DNA from: an uncultured Lachnospiraceae bacterium
Lineage (GTDB): Bacteria > Bacillota > Clostridia > Lachnospirales > Lachnospiraceae
NCBI GenBank assembly: GCA_910584785.1
Contig: CAJUDX010000064.1
Coordinates: forward strand, 1 to 16,649
DNA length: 16,649 bases
Direction of reading: 5' to 3'
A model generated the notes under the pieces. The model had not been told where the DNA came from, did no database searches, and saw nothing but the letters and a program-made list of their open reading frames with translations. Made by a program: the position numbers and the translations under genes. Below, piece after piece: positions 8,160 through 14,798 of this stretch; the stretch's first letter is position 1; each line of letters starts with the position of its first letter.

Positions 8160-9515
8160 ATGTACTTAGAAGAAATCAGACAAAACCCGGCAAAAAAGAT
8201 TTTACAGTTTTCTGTTCCTGCCATTATCTCTATGGTGCTGACAGCGCTGATTACCGTTGCCGATGGATTTTTTATGGGAAATTATGTGGGAAAAGAAGGG
8301 ATTGCGGCAGTAAACCTGGGACTGCCTGTTATTTATCTCTACCTGAGCGTGGGCCTGATGATTTCAATTGGCGGCGTGGCTGTTGCAGGGATGGCACTGG
8401 GTTCTGGCGATACGGGTTTTGCCAATCAGGTGTTCCGGCAGACGATTACATCAGCAGGGATTGCATCAGGGCTTATCAGCAGTATCATGGTTTTTTGCTT
8501 TTCCCCCATGCTTTCCGTGCTTCGGGCGGATGAAATAACCAAGGGGTATTTTCAGGAATATTATCAGATTATGCTTTTGGAACTTCCGGTGATGGTGCTT
8601 AATTCTTCCTTTGGCATATTTATCCGCGGGGAGGGAAATCCTGGATTTTTTATGAAAGTGACGGTAGTTAATGTCTTACTGAATATACTTTTCGATTATA
8701 TTTTTTCCGCAATGTAATGTTTGGGAGCAGCAGGAATTGCCCTGGCTTCGCTGGTTTCAGCTCTGGTGTCTCTGGTCTGTATCCTGGTCTATTTTTTTCA
8801 AAGGGCAAGGGTTTATCATCTGGGAAGATTCCGATTTTCTCTTAAGCTTTGTATCCAGGGAATCTTAAATGGAAGTTCAGAATTTATTGGGGAAATGTCC
8901 ACGGGAATTGCCATGTTTGCATATAACTTTGTGATTATGAAAAAATTTGGTGCGGACGGGGTGACAGCATTCACCATCGTCGGGTATGTTTCCTATCTGT
9001 TTAGTATGGTTATCGTCGGATTCGGGCAGGGAAGCAGCCCTTTAATCAGTTTTTGCTATGGGGCAGAGGAAAAAACACTTGCGGCAGATATCCGAAAAAG
9101 AACGAATCGCTATGTGTTTCTGGCGGGAATGGTGGTGGTTTTGGTTATGGTTTCACTTTCCGAACCTTACAGCAGAATTTTTGTCCAGCATGAATCCGTA
9201 CAGACCATGATTCGTACAGGAATGATAATTTTTATAACATCCTTCTTCTTTTCCGGGATTAACTCGATTACATCCTTTTACTTTACAGCGACAGGAAGGG
9301 CTTTTGCTTCTGCAGTGATATCTTTTTCGCGGGGCTTTATCGTCCTTTTGCTTTGTATTTTTACCCTGCCTTTCCTTTTTGGCATGACGGGTGTGTGGAT
9401 GGCTGCACCGGTAACGGAAGCTGTTACCTTGGGAATTACCGGAGTATTTTTATACCAGGAAACGCGAGGAATCGAGAAAAGGCGGGGAATCAAAGGAAGT
9501 AAGGGAAGGTTATAG
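8160..9515 (+). pseudogene. MATE-family multidrug efflux gene interrupted by one in-frame TAA
   Basis: One continuous frame from ATG at 8160 (AAGGAGG seven to eight bases upstream) to TAG at 9513 encodes a MATE exporter of normal length, about 451 residues, except for a TAA at 8715-8717. The first 185 residues hold the family's N-terminal half, opening KKILQFSVPAIISMVLTALI and containing FFMGNYVG. After the stop, the same frame continues with GAAGIALASLVSALVSL and the C-terminal half, without loss of frame or length. A TTG at 8721 could in principle restart translation but has no ribosome binding site. MATE proteins couple drug export to Na+ or H+ influx across the membrane, and either half alone should be inactive. 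Alternatives are a recent nonsense mutation, a base-call error (for example CAA read as TAA), or suppression. Its end overlaps the convergent GNAT gene by six bases. Confidence 0.85.
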
Positions 9516-9998
9516 CCCTGTACATTTAAGATAGTTTTCTTTTTTCAGGATTAACGGGGAAACGGTTCCATCAAAGAAGGGAACCGTTTCCCCTGTGATT
9601 TCTCCACCCATTTTTACAATCATCTTTGCCGTAACTTCCCTGGCTTCCATGTAAACCTGTGTATAGCCATGAGAAAAAAGATCATCAAAAGAATAGCGGG
9701 CTAATTGTGTTCCGATATGTAACCTCCTGTACCGGGAATCGGTAACAAACCTCCCCCAGTGAAAAACGCCGTTTTCTTCCCAGGCCGCCGCCGCGCTGAC
9801 AATCTCACCATCACAGACCGCACACCAGCACACCGGGTTCCGGTCAAGAAATCCCTCGATATCGTCCGCAGGAATATTTTGCTCAAAATGAAATATTTTC
9901 TTTTGCAGTTCAATGATTGGCCTCAAATCTTCCTGCTGTGCTCTTCTCAAGATAATTTCTTTCTTTAACTTACTCTTCTCTGTGCTGTTTTCTGCCAT
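9510..9998 (-). CDS. GNAT-family N-acetyltransferase
   Basis: The predicted protein is 162 residues, the usual size of a single GNAT domain. It uses acetyl-CoA to acetylate an amine, with the substrate unknown. Visible marks are the N-terminal beta1-alpha1 region (ILRRAQQEDLRPIIELQKKIF), the central strand with VSAAAAW, and motif A with RYRRLHIGTQLA, a degenerate form of the Q/R-x-x-G-x-G/A pyrophosphate loop, near residues 89-100. An upstream ATG at 10010 is in frame. The ATG at 9998 has GAGGTG at ideal spacing, so I chose it. The 3' end overlaps the convergent MATE gene by six bases. A perfect 14-bp inverted repeat lies inside the coding sequence close to the stop. A TTGCAT-17-TATGAT promoter sits upstream. 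Confidence 0.85.
   Translation of the reverse strand: MAENSTEKSKLKKEIILRRAQQEDLRPIIELQKKIFHFEQNIPADDIEGFLDRNPVCWCAVCDGEIVSAAAAWEENGVFHWGRFVTDSRYRRLHIGTQLARYSFDDLFSHGYTQVYMEAREVTAKMIVKMGGEITGETVPFFDGTVSPLILKKENYLKCTGL
9556..9593. repeat. Perfect 14-bp inverted repeat within the GNAT coding end
   Basis: GGGGAAACGGTTCC (9556-9569) and GGAACCGTTTCCCC (9580-9593) are exact reverse complements around a 10-nt loop. The hairpin would form on both transcripts, about 40 nt after the MATE stop and inside the GNAT mRNA. There is no T-run right after the stem on either strand, so it is not a standard terminator. Confidence 0.85.
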
Positions 9999-10048
9999 AT
10001 TGCACCTCATTTATTTTGACTGGATTGTAAATACCTTTTAATGTTGCT

Positions 10049-10077
10049 ATCATAACATAAGTTCACTAAGAATGCAA
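10049..10077 (-). promoter_or_regulatory. Sigma-A promoter for the GNAT gene
   Basis: On the minus strand, TTGCAT (plus-strand 10072-10077) and TATGAT (plus-strand 10049-10054) are separated by 17 bp and lie about 50 bp before the ATG at 9998. Confidence 0.65.
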
Positions 10078-10221
10078 TTTAGGAAAAGAGGAAGGAACGA
10101 GAAAAAACAGAGAAATGAAGATATTTTACAGGACAAAATACAAAAAATGCGGTAGAATAGCGGTGAATCATAAAAACCACAGCCAAGGTTTTTGGATTAA
10201 ATATTACATAAAATAAGGACG

Positions 10222-11313
10222 ATGAACAAGATGGAAAATAAGTTTCGAACAAGAAATATGGATGGAAACAAGCCAGACACGGAAGGGGGCTCTTCCCGTG
10301 TTATTGGTCAGGCGGCGGCATGGTTTACAATTCTTTTATGGGGAACAACATTTGTTTCCATTAAGATTCTGCTTGAAGAATTTAATCCGGCAGAAATTTT
10401 GCTGTTTCGCTTTATTATGGGCTACTGTGCTCTGTTTCTGGCCTGCCCGCGTCGATTGAAAACAACCGGTATCCGCCAGGAGATAACATTTGTTTTAGCA
10501 GGCCTTAGCGGAGTGTGCCTGTATTATTTGCTGGAAAATATTGCTCTTACCTACACGATGGCCTCGAATGTGGGGGTGGTTGTCTCGGTTTCCCCATTTT
10601 TTACGGCAATACTTTTTCATTTCGTTCGCCGCAGGAAAAAAAATAGTACAGCATCCAATGATAGGAAAATAAGCAGTATAACATCCGATGAAGGAACAAG
10701 AAGCGGTACAGCATCCGATAAGGAAACAAAAAGTGGTACAGTATCCGATAAGAGGAGACATGAAGAGGATGGCGAAGAAAAATTGCAGCCAAGTTTCTTT
10801 CTGGGTTTTCTCGTAGCGATGACCGGGATTGTTATGATTAGTTTTAACGGTTCTCAGCTAAAGCTGAATCCTGCCGGCGATATTTTATCGGTAATTGCCG
10901 CCTTCTCCTGGGCCTGTTATTCTCTGTTGACCAGAAAAATTTCCGGTTATGGCTATCCAGTCATCCTTACAACGCGGAGAGCATTTTTCTATGGCATCCT
11001 TTTTATGCTTCCTTCGATACTTTTGTACGATGTTGAATTTAGGCTGGAACGTTTCTCCCATCCCGTTTATCTGTTTAACTTCCTTTATCTGGGGCTTGGC
11101 GCCTCTGCCCTGTGTTTTACGACCTGGAATGTTGCAGTAAAGAGACTGGGGCCGGTCAAAACCAGTGTCTATATCTATCTGGTTCCGGTAATTACCGTAG
11201 TAACCTCTGCGCTGATTTTAAAGGAACCAGTTAACTGGATTACAGCGGTGGGTACGCTTCTGGCGATTGCAGGATTATTTTTGTCCAACTTCAAATCGGC
11301 TAAGGCGACTTAA
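10222..11313 (+). CDS. EamA/DMT-superfamily transporter with a repetitive hydrophilic insert
   Basis: This is an integral membrane exporter or permease of the drug/metabolite transporter superfamily, with two EamA halves of about five helices each. The first half is roughly residues 30-136 (WFTILLWGTTFVSIKILLEEFNPAEILLFR is characteristic in content). The second is roughly 192-356, ending in the usual SVYIYLVPVITVVTSALIL-KEP motif. At 363 residues it is about 60 longer than typical members. The excess is a charged insert at residues 137-188 in the loop between helices 5 and 6, made of four 10-residue repeats. Substrate is unknown. Starts at ATG 10222 and ATG 10231 are both possible: AAGGA lies two bases before the first and 11 before the second. 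It stands alone, between a divergent GNAT gene and the GGDEF gene. Confidence 0.88.
   Translation: MNKMENKFRTRNMDGNKPDTEGGSSRVIGQAAAWFTILLWGTTFVSIKILLEEFNPAEILLFRFIMGYCALFLACPRRLKTTGIRQEITFVLAGLSGVCLYYLLENIALTYTMASNVGVVVSVSPFFTAILFHFVRRRKKNSTASNDRKISSITSDEGTRSGTASDKETKSGTVSDKRRHEEDGEEKLQPSFFLGFLVAMTGIVMISFNGSQLKLNPAGDILSVIAAFSWACYSLLTRKISGYGYPVILTTRRAFFYGILFMLPSILLYDVEFRLERFSHPVYLFNFLYLGLGASALCFTTWNVAVKRLGPVKTSVYIYLVPVITVVTSALILKEPVNWITAVGTLLAIAGLFLSNFKSAKAT
10642..10761 (+). repeat. 30-bp in-frame tandem repeat (4 units) in the DMT transporter
   Basis: Four units of 30 bp encode NSTASNDRKI, SSITSDEGTR, SGTASDKETK and SGTVSDKRRH (residues 141-180). Units 3 and 4 are closest. The insert is hydrophilic, lies in a cytoplasm-or-periphery loop and keeps the frame, so it should be tolerated. 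It looks like a minisatellite expansion. Confidence 0.85.
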
Positions 11314-11351
11314 TTTATCACATTGGTTTCATAATTAAATAACAATCTCCC

Positions 11352-11380
11352 TTGCCTAACCTGGTATGCCATGTTATAAT
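11352..11380 (+). promoter_or_regulatory. Sigma-A promoter for the diguanylate cyclase gene
   Basis: TTGCCT (11352-11357) and a consensus TATAAT (11375-11380) are separated by 17 bp. The implied leader before the ATG at 11514 is about 125 nt. Confidence 0.7.
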
Positions 11381-11513
11381 GAATTTGCCTAAAAAACATC
11401 CGGATTTTCCAAAATTTTCAGGTTTTTACTGTTTTTAAGTTTAAACTATATTGATAGACGAAAGGGCAAAAAGAAAAATAACTTGAGCATTATCCAGAAA
11501 GAGGAGTGTAGAT

Positions 11514-12431
11514 ATGGAAAGGATATTAATTGTTGACGATAGCATCACACAGGCTACGCAATTAAAGTCAATCTTAGAAAATGATTACGATATAACCGTC
11601 GCACAGACAGCAGAAAAAGGGCTTCACCTTGCAAGCATAGGAAACTTTACCCTGATTTTGCTGGATGTTGTAATGCCGGGGATGGATGGCTTTACATTGC
11701 TAAAAAAATTGCAGGAAGAAATTATTACACAAAGCATTCCTGTCATCTTAATTACAAGCCTTTCAGATATTGAACACGAACAGCTTGGACTTACCTTAGG
11801 TGCAGTTGACTACATATCCAAGCCATTTCACCCCTTAATTGTCAAGGCAAGAGTGAATACACATATTAAGCTGTACCGTTACCGCAAACAGATTGAATAT
11901 CAGTCGATGACTGATCAGCTGACAGGGATTGCCAATCGGAGACAGCACGATATTTACAGTATTCTTAAATGGAACGAAGCCATACGCCTTAAAGTTCCGT
12001 TCTCTGTTTGTATGTTTGATATTGATCATTTTAAATCTTATAATGATACCTTTGGTCACCCGGCCGGGGATAAGGTTATCGCTAAGGTTGCCAAGGTTAT
12101 TTCTTCTCATCTTCAAAGAAGCACAGATTTTGTAGCCCGCTATGGCGGAGAGGAGTTTGTGGCGTTCTTTCTGGGAGGCTCCGGGGATCAGGCATTTGAG
12201 TATTTGAAAAAGGTTCGCCAGGCAGTGGAAGATCTCCGCATTCCCCATGCCCCTTCGGTAGCAGAATGGGTGACTATCAGTGTGGGAGGCGTTACCCTTA
12301 CACCACAAAGAGAAAATTCCTATGAGGTCTATTTAAAAATTGCAGATACGATGCTCTATGACGCCAAACGGTTTGGCAGAAATAAAGTAATCTGGGCAAA
12401 TGAAAAAATGGAACAGTGGTATGAGAATTAA
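11514..12431 (+). CDS. Response regulator with GGDEF domain (diguanylate cyclase, PleD-like)
   Basis: The product is 305 residues. Residues 1-120 form a receiver domain with the acidic pair Asp8-Asp9, phospho-acceptor Asp51 (LLDVVMPGMDGF), Thr81 and Lys103, all needed for phosphorylation. Residues 130-300 form a GGDEF domain with the active-site signature GGEEF at 211-215. An inhibitory-site motif RxxD (Arg202 to Asp205) lies five residues before it, so the enzyme should make cyclic di-GMP and be feedback-inhibited by it. DxLTGIxNRR near 134-143 and DIDHFKxYNDTFGHxAGD near 169-186 also match active cyclases. The ATG at 11514 has AGAGGAG seven bases upstream. No partner histidine kinase is in the window, so the input signal is unknown. 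Confidence 0.93.
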   Translation: MERILIVDDSITQATQLKSILENDYDITVAQTAEKGLHLASIGNFTLILLDVVMPGMDGFTLLKKLQEEIITQSIPVILITSLSDIEHEQLGLTLGAVDYISKPFHPLIVKARVNTHIKLYRYRKQIEYQSMTDQLTGIANRRQHDIYSILKWNEAIRLKVPFSVCMFDIDHFKSYNDTFGHPAGDKVIAKVAKVISSHLQRSTDFVARYGGEEFVAFFLGGSGDQAFEYLKKVRQAVEDLRIPHAPSVAEWVTISVGGVTLTPQRENSYEVYLKIADTMLYDAKRFGRNKVIWANEKMEQWYEN

Positions 12432-12451
12432 TTAAGCAGATGATTTACTGT

Positions 12452-12554
12452 AAAAGTTCACCACCGATTAGGCGGTCTAAGTTCAGGTATTCCAAGTGCG
12501 CCCAGCAGACTTTTATTTATGGTGGCACGACCATTTGTGGGCGCATGAAGGTTT
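12452..12554. repeat. Dispersed ~100-nt structured repeat, copy B
   Basis: This is the second copy of the element at 1362-1459, in the same orientation. The core is at 12483-12554 and begins with AAAAGTTCA at 12452. Its first hairpin, ACCACC (12460-12465) with GGCGGT (12471-12476), differs in sequence from copy A but sits at the same place. In the core, GTGCGCCCA (12496-12504) pairs fully with TGGGCGCAT (12538-12546), counting one terminal G-U pair. It lies just after the GGDEF gene and about 60 bp before the thiC promoter. Confidence 0.8.
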
Positions 12555-12614
12555 AGAAAAGATAATTTAAGCGATGATTTAGACGTAAAAAAATGGATAT
12601 TGTGATAAAAAGAA

Positions 12615-12643
12615 TTGACAAAGTAATGATTTAGCATTATAAT
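12615..12643 (+). promoter_or_regulatory. Perfect-consensus sigma-A promoter of the thiC transcript
   Basis: TTGACA (12615-12620), a 17-bp spacer and TATAAT (12638-12643) match the housekeeping consensus exactly. Initiation near 12650 would place the start just before the TPP aptamer, as expected for a strong promoter throttled by a riboswitch. Confidence 0.88.
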
Positions 12644-12656
12644 TTTAAAAAATTCA

Positions 12657-12748
12657 TAGCGGGGGAGCTTGTGTGACAGGCTGAGAGGAAGGTACACCTT
12701 CGACCCTTGAACCTGATGCGGATAATGCCGCCGGAGGGAGTTGCAGAT
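12657..12748 (+). promoter_or_regulatory. TPP riboswitch (THI element) controlling thiC
   Basis: The aptamer shows the conserved thi-box parts in order: GGGGGAGC, the CTGAGA core at 12681-12686, a variable P3 hairpin (GGAAGGTACACCTTC), ACCCTTGAACCTGATG, GGATAATGCC and GGAGGGAG. It binds thiamin pyrophosphate. The first gene behind it makes the thiamin pyrimidine, and a terminator follows, so the expected mode is premature termination when TPP is plentiful. Confidence 0.95.
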
Positions 12749-12769
12749 CTTGGCTCATAAGCTTTTTTT

Positions 12770-12806
12770 CGGATGGTAATGTATGATGCGTTGCCATCCG
12801 TTTTTT
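12770..12806 (+). terminator. Riboswitch expression-platform terminator
   Basis: CGGATGGTAA (12770-12779) pairs with TTGCCATCCG (12791-12800), ten pairs including one G-U, followed by six T residues. It lies between the TPP aptamer and thiC, so it is most likely the riboswitch-controlled terminator. Confidence 0.88.
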
Positions 12807-12916
12807 GATCCATTATATTCGATCGTATTTTCCCGGAGCATATTTGAAAATTGCTTTCTGCTGGCAGTACATATCTGAAAATCATCAAATCCCCGGTAAG
12901 AAGGAAGGAGAAAATC

Positions 12917-14224
12917 ATGAACTACACAACACAGATGGATGCTGCAAATAAGGGTATTGTAACCAGGGAAATGAAGCTGACAGCCAAAAAGGAACATATG
13001 GAACCGGAGGAATTAAGAAAATTTGTGGCAAGAGGAAGGGTGGTGATTCCGGCAAATAAAAACCATGCCTGCCTGGAACCAAGCGGCATCGGTTCCATGC
13101 TGCGAACAAAGATTAATGTCAATCTGGGAACTTCCAGGGACTGCATGGATATCAATCAGGAATTGGAAAAGGTAAACCATGCTGTAAAGCTGGGGGCAGA
13201 ATCAATTATGGATTTAAGTTCTTTTGGTGATACGCAGATGTTTCGGCGCAGGCTGACCGCAGAATGTCCGGCGATAATCGGCACAGTTCCGATTTATGAC
13301 GCTGTAGTGTATTATCACAAGCCGTTAAAGGAGATCACCTCTAGGGAATGGATTGATATTGTAAAAATGCACGCCCAAGACGGAGTGGACTTTATGACCA
13401 TTCATGCGGGTATAAACCAGGCCGCTGCAAATCGCTTTAAAAAGGCAAAACGGCTGACGAATATTGTATCCAGAGGCGGTTCAATTATCTTTGCCTGGAT
13501 GGAAATGACCGGAGAAGAAAACCCGTTTTATGCCCATTATGATGAGATTTTAGATATTTGCCGGGAATATGATGTAACACTAAGTCTGGGCGATGCCTGT
13601 CGTCCAGGATGTATTGCTGATGCCACGGATATTTCGCAGATTGAAGAACTGGTTATCCTGGGAGAACTGACAAAGAGGGCATGGGAAAGGCAGGTTCAGG
13701 TGATGATTGAGGGGCCGGGGCACATGCCGTTGGATCAGATTGCTGCCAATATGAAAATCCAGGAAACTATCTGCAAGGGTGCGCCGTTTTATGTTCTTGG
13801 ACCGCTGGTAACGGATGTGGCGCCTGGTTATGATCATATTACGGCGGCGATTGGCGGGGCCATTGCAGCAGCGGCAGGGGCATCGTTTTTATGCTATGTA
13901 ACTCCGGCAGAGCATCTCAGGCTTCCTGATATTCAGGATGTCAGGGAAGGGATCATTGCTGCAAGAATCGCTGCACATGCTGCCGATATTGCCAAGGGAA
14001 TTTATGGAGCGAAGGAGTGGGATGAAAAGATGAGTCTGGCAAGGAAAAACCTGGACTGGGAGGAGATGTTTAGCTTGTCCATTGACCCGGAAAAGGCCAG
14101 GGCTTACCGCGAATCGGCAAAACCGGAGAAGGAAGATACCTGTTCAATGTGCGGGAATTTCTGCGCAGTTAAAAATATGAACCGGATTTTGGATGGGGAG
14201 ATTGTGAATATTTATGATGAGTAA
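12917..14224 (+). CDS. thiC: Phosphomethylpyrimidine synthase ThiC
   Basis: This radical SAM enzyme converts aminoimidazole ribotide to hydroxymethylpyrimidine phosphate, the pyrimidine half of thiamin. The product is 435 residues, the short clostridial form lacking the N-terminal extension of the proteobacterial enzyme. Characteristic stretches are SLGDACRPG (223-231), EGPGHMPLDQI (265-275), GPLVTDVAPGYDHI (295-308) and YVTPAEHL (327-334). The C-terminal cluster motif is Cys409, Cys412 and Cys416. The ATG at 12917 has GGAAGGAG seven bases upstream. An open frame extends further upstream through the leader but has no ribosome binding site. Expression should be governed by the TPP riboswitch and terminator in front. 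thiW follows, 574 bp downstream. Confidence 0.96.
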   Translation: MNYTTQMDAANKGIVTREMKLTAKKEHMEPEELRKFVARGRVVIPANKNHACLEPSGIGSMLRTKINVNLGTSRDCMDINQELEKVNHAVKLGAESIMDLSSFGDTQMFRRRLTAECPAIIGTVPIYDAVVYYHKPLKEITSREWIDIVKMHAQDGVDFMTIHAGINQAAANRFKKAKRLTNIVSRGGSIIFAWMEMTGEENPFYAHYDEILDICREYDVTLSLGDACRPGCIADATDISQIEELVILGELTKRAWERQVQVMIEGPGHMPLDQIAANMKIQETICKGAPFYVLGPLVTDVAPGYDHITAAIGGAIAAAAGASFLCYVTPAEHLRLPDIQDVREGIIAARIAAHAADIAKGIYGAKEWDEKMSLARKNLDWEEMFSLSIDPEKARAYRESAKPEKEDTCSMCGNFCAVKNMNRILDGEIVNIYDE

Positions 14225-14313
14225 AATGCTGGAGAGTTGTTGGTGGGTTATGTGGGCAGTATTTTGCGGGGAGTGCATTTTGCAGGTATTTTGATGTAAA
14301 GTCCATCCGCTCC

Positions 14314-14438
14314 GGCAGGGCCTATTCCAACGTCACCACGCTCTCGCTCCGCATATAACGCAGCGGACGCTAAACTCGTGAAAGACCTCGTTAAGCGCCG
14401 GCGTTATATAGGGGATTCCTTATGGAATAGGCCCTGCC
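14314..14438. repeat. ~125-nt long inverted-repeat element (MITE- or REP-like)
   Basis: Terminal arms GGCAGGGCCTATTCCA (14314-14329) and TGGAATAGGCCCTGCC (14423-14438) are perfect 16-bp inverted repeats. Nested inside are ATATAACGC (14353-14361) with GCGTTATAT (14401-14409), and a further imperfect stem GCTAAAC/GTTAAGC, so most of the element can fold into one long hairpin. It is more GC-rich than its flanks. I see no transposase and no obvious target-site duplication. Confidence 0.75.
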
Positions 14439-14628
14439 TGCGCTGCTACACTGGCTTACGAATTATATACAAACTTCGCTGCTTTACCATTTATTCTTAT
14501 ATTCTTCAATAATTCTTCAATATTAATGATAATTTTTAGAATAAAATACAGACAAAACATAAATATACTATTCGGATTATATCCGACAAAACTCCGCAAA
14601 TAGCATTCACTAATACAGCTAGTACATC

Positions 14629-14646
14629 AGCGAGAGCGTGGTGACG
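14629..14646. repeat. 18-bp inverted partial copy of the hairpin element's left arm
   Basis: AGCGAGAGCGTGGTGACG is the exact reverse complement of 14331-14348 inside the long-hairpin element. It is followed at 14659-14672 by a small hairpin, TCCGC-TGTA-GCGGA. Confidence 0.7.
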
Positions 14647-14677
14647 ACGAAACATGACTCCGCTGTAGCGGAAAAGC

Positions 14678-14782
14678 ATGAAAACTGTGAAAGCTATAAA
14701 AACTGTGAAAGCTATAAAAACTATGAAAGCTAAAAAAACCGTGAAAACTATGGAAACCATGAAAACCACAAAAACCGCATAG
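14678..14782 (+). other. Possible 34-codon Lys/Thr-rich leader ORF made of an 18-bp tandem repeat
   Basis: An ATG at 14678 opens a 34-residue frame ending at TAG 14780-14782, 16 bases before thiW. From 14681 to 14770 the DNA is five 18-bp units. Units 1 and 2 are identical (AAAACTGTGAAAGCTATA) and units 3 to 5 drift progressively. The product would repeat K-T-(V/M)-K-(A/T)-x. No convincing ribosome binding site precedes the ATG, so translation is doubtful and it may simply be a minisatellite. Confidence 0.35.
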
Positions 14783-14798
14783 AAAAGAGGAAATTCCA

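Larger units (their letters stand above)
14225..14798. other. 574-bp intergenic region between thiC and thiW
   Basis: No conventional gene is visible here. It holds a long-hairpin element (14314-14438), an AT-rich stretch at about 14470-14610, a 13-bp palindrome CGGATTATATCCG (14573-14585), a partial inverted copy of the hairpin element (14629-14646), a small hairpin (14659-14672) and an 18-bp tandem repeat that forms a possible 34-codon ORF (14678-14782). No TPP aptamer or clear terminator is recognisable, so whether thiW is read from the thiC promoter is open. Confidence 0.6.

Noticed and set aside
8105..8533. 142-codon plus-strand frame overlapping the MATE start
   Set aside because: It is out of frame with the clear MATE protein and has a composition typical of a shadow frame. 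The AAGGAGG site fits the MATE ATG at 8160.
10172..10193. AAAAACC/GGTTTTT hairpin before the DMT transporter, resembling a terminator
   Set aside because: The T residues are part of the 7-bp stem and no upstream plus-strand gene needs terminating here. It could be a weak leader structure but cannot be supported.
12458..12697. 79-codon minus-strand frame across the TPP aptamer start and repeat copy B
   Set aside because: It overlaps the promoter, the aptamer and the dispersed repeat, has no ribosome binding site, and only the repeat-derived part resembles anything.
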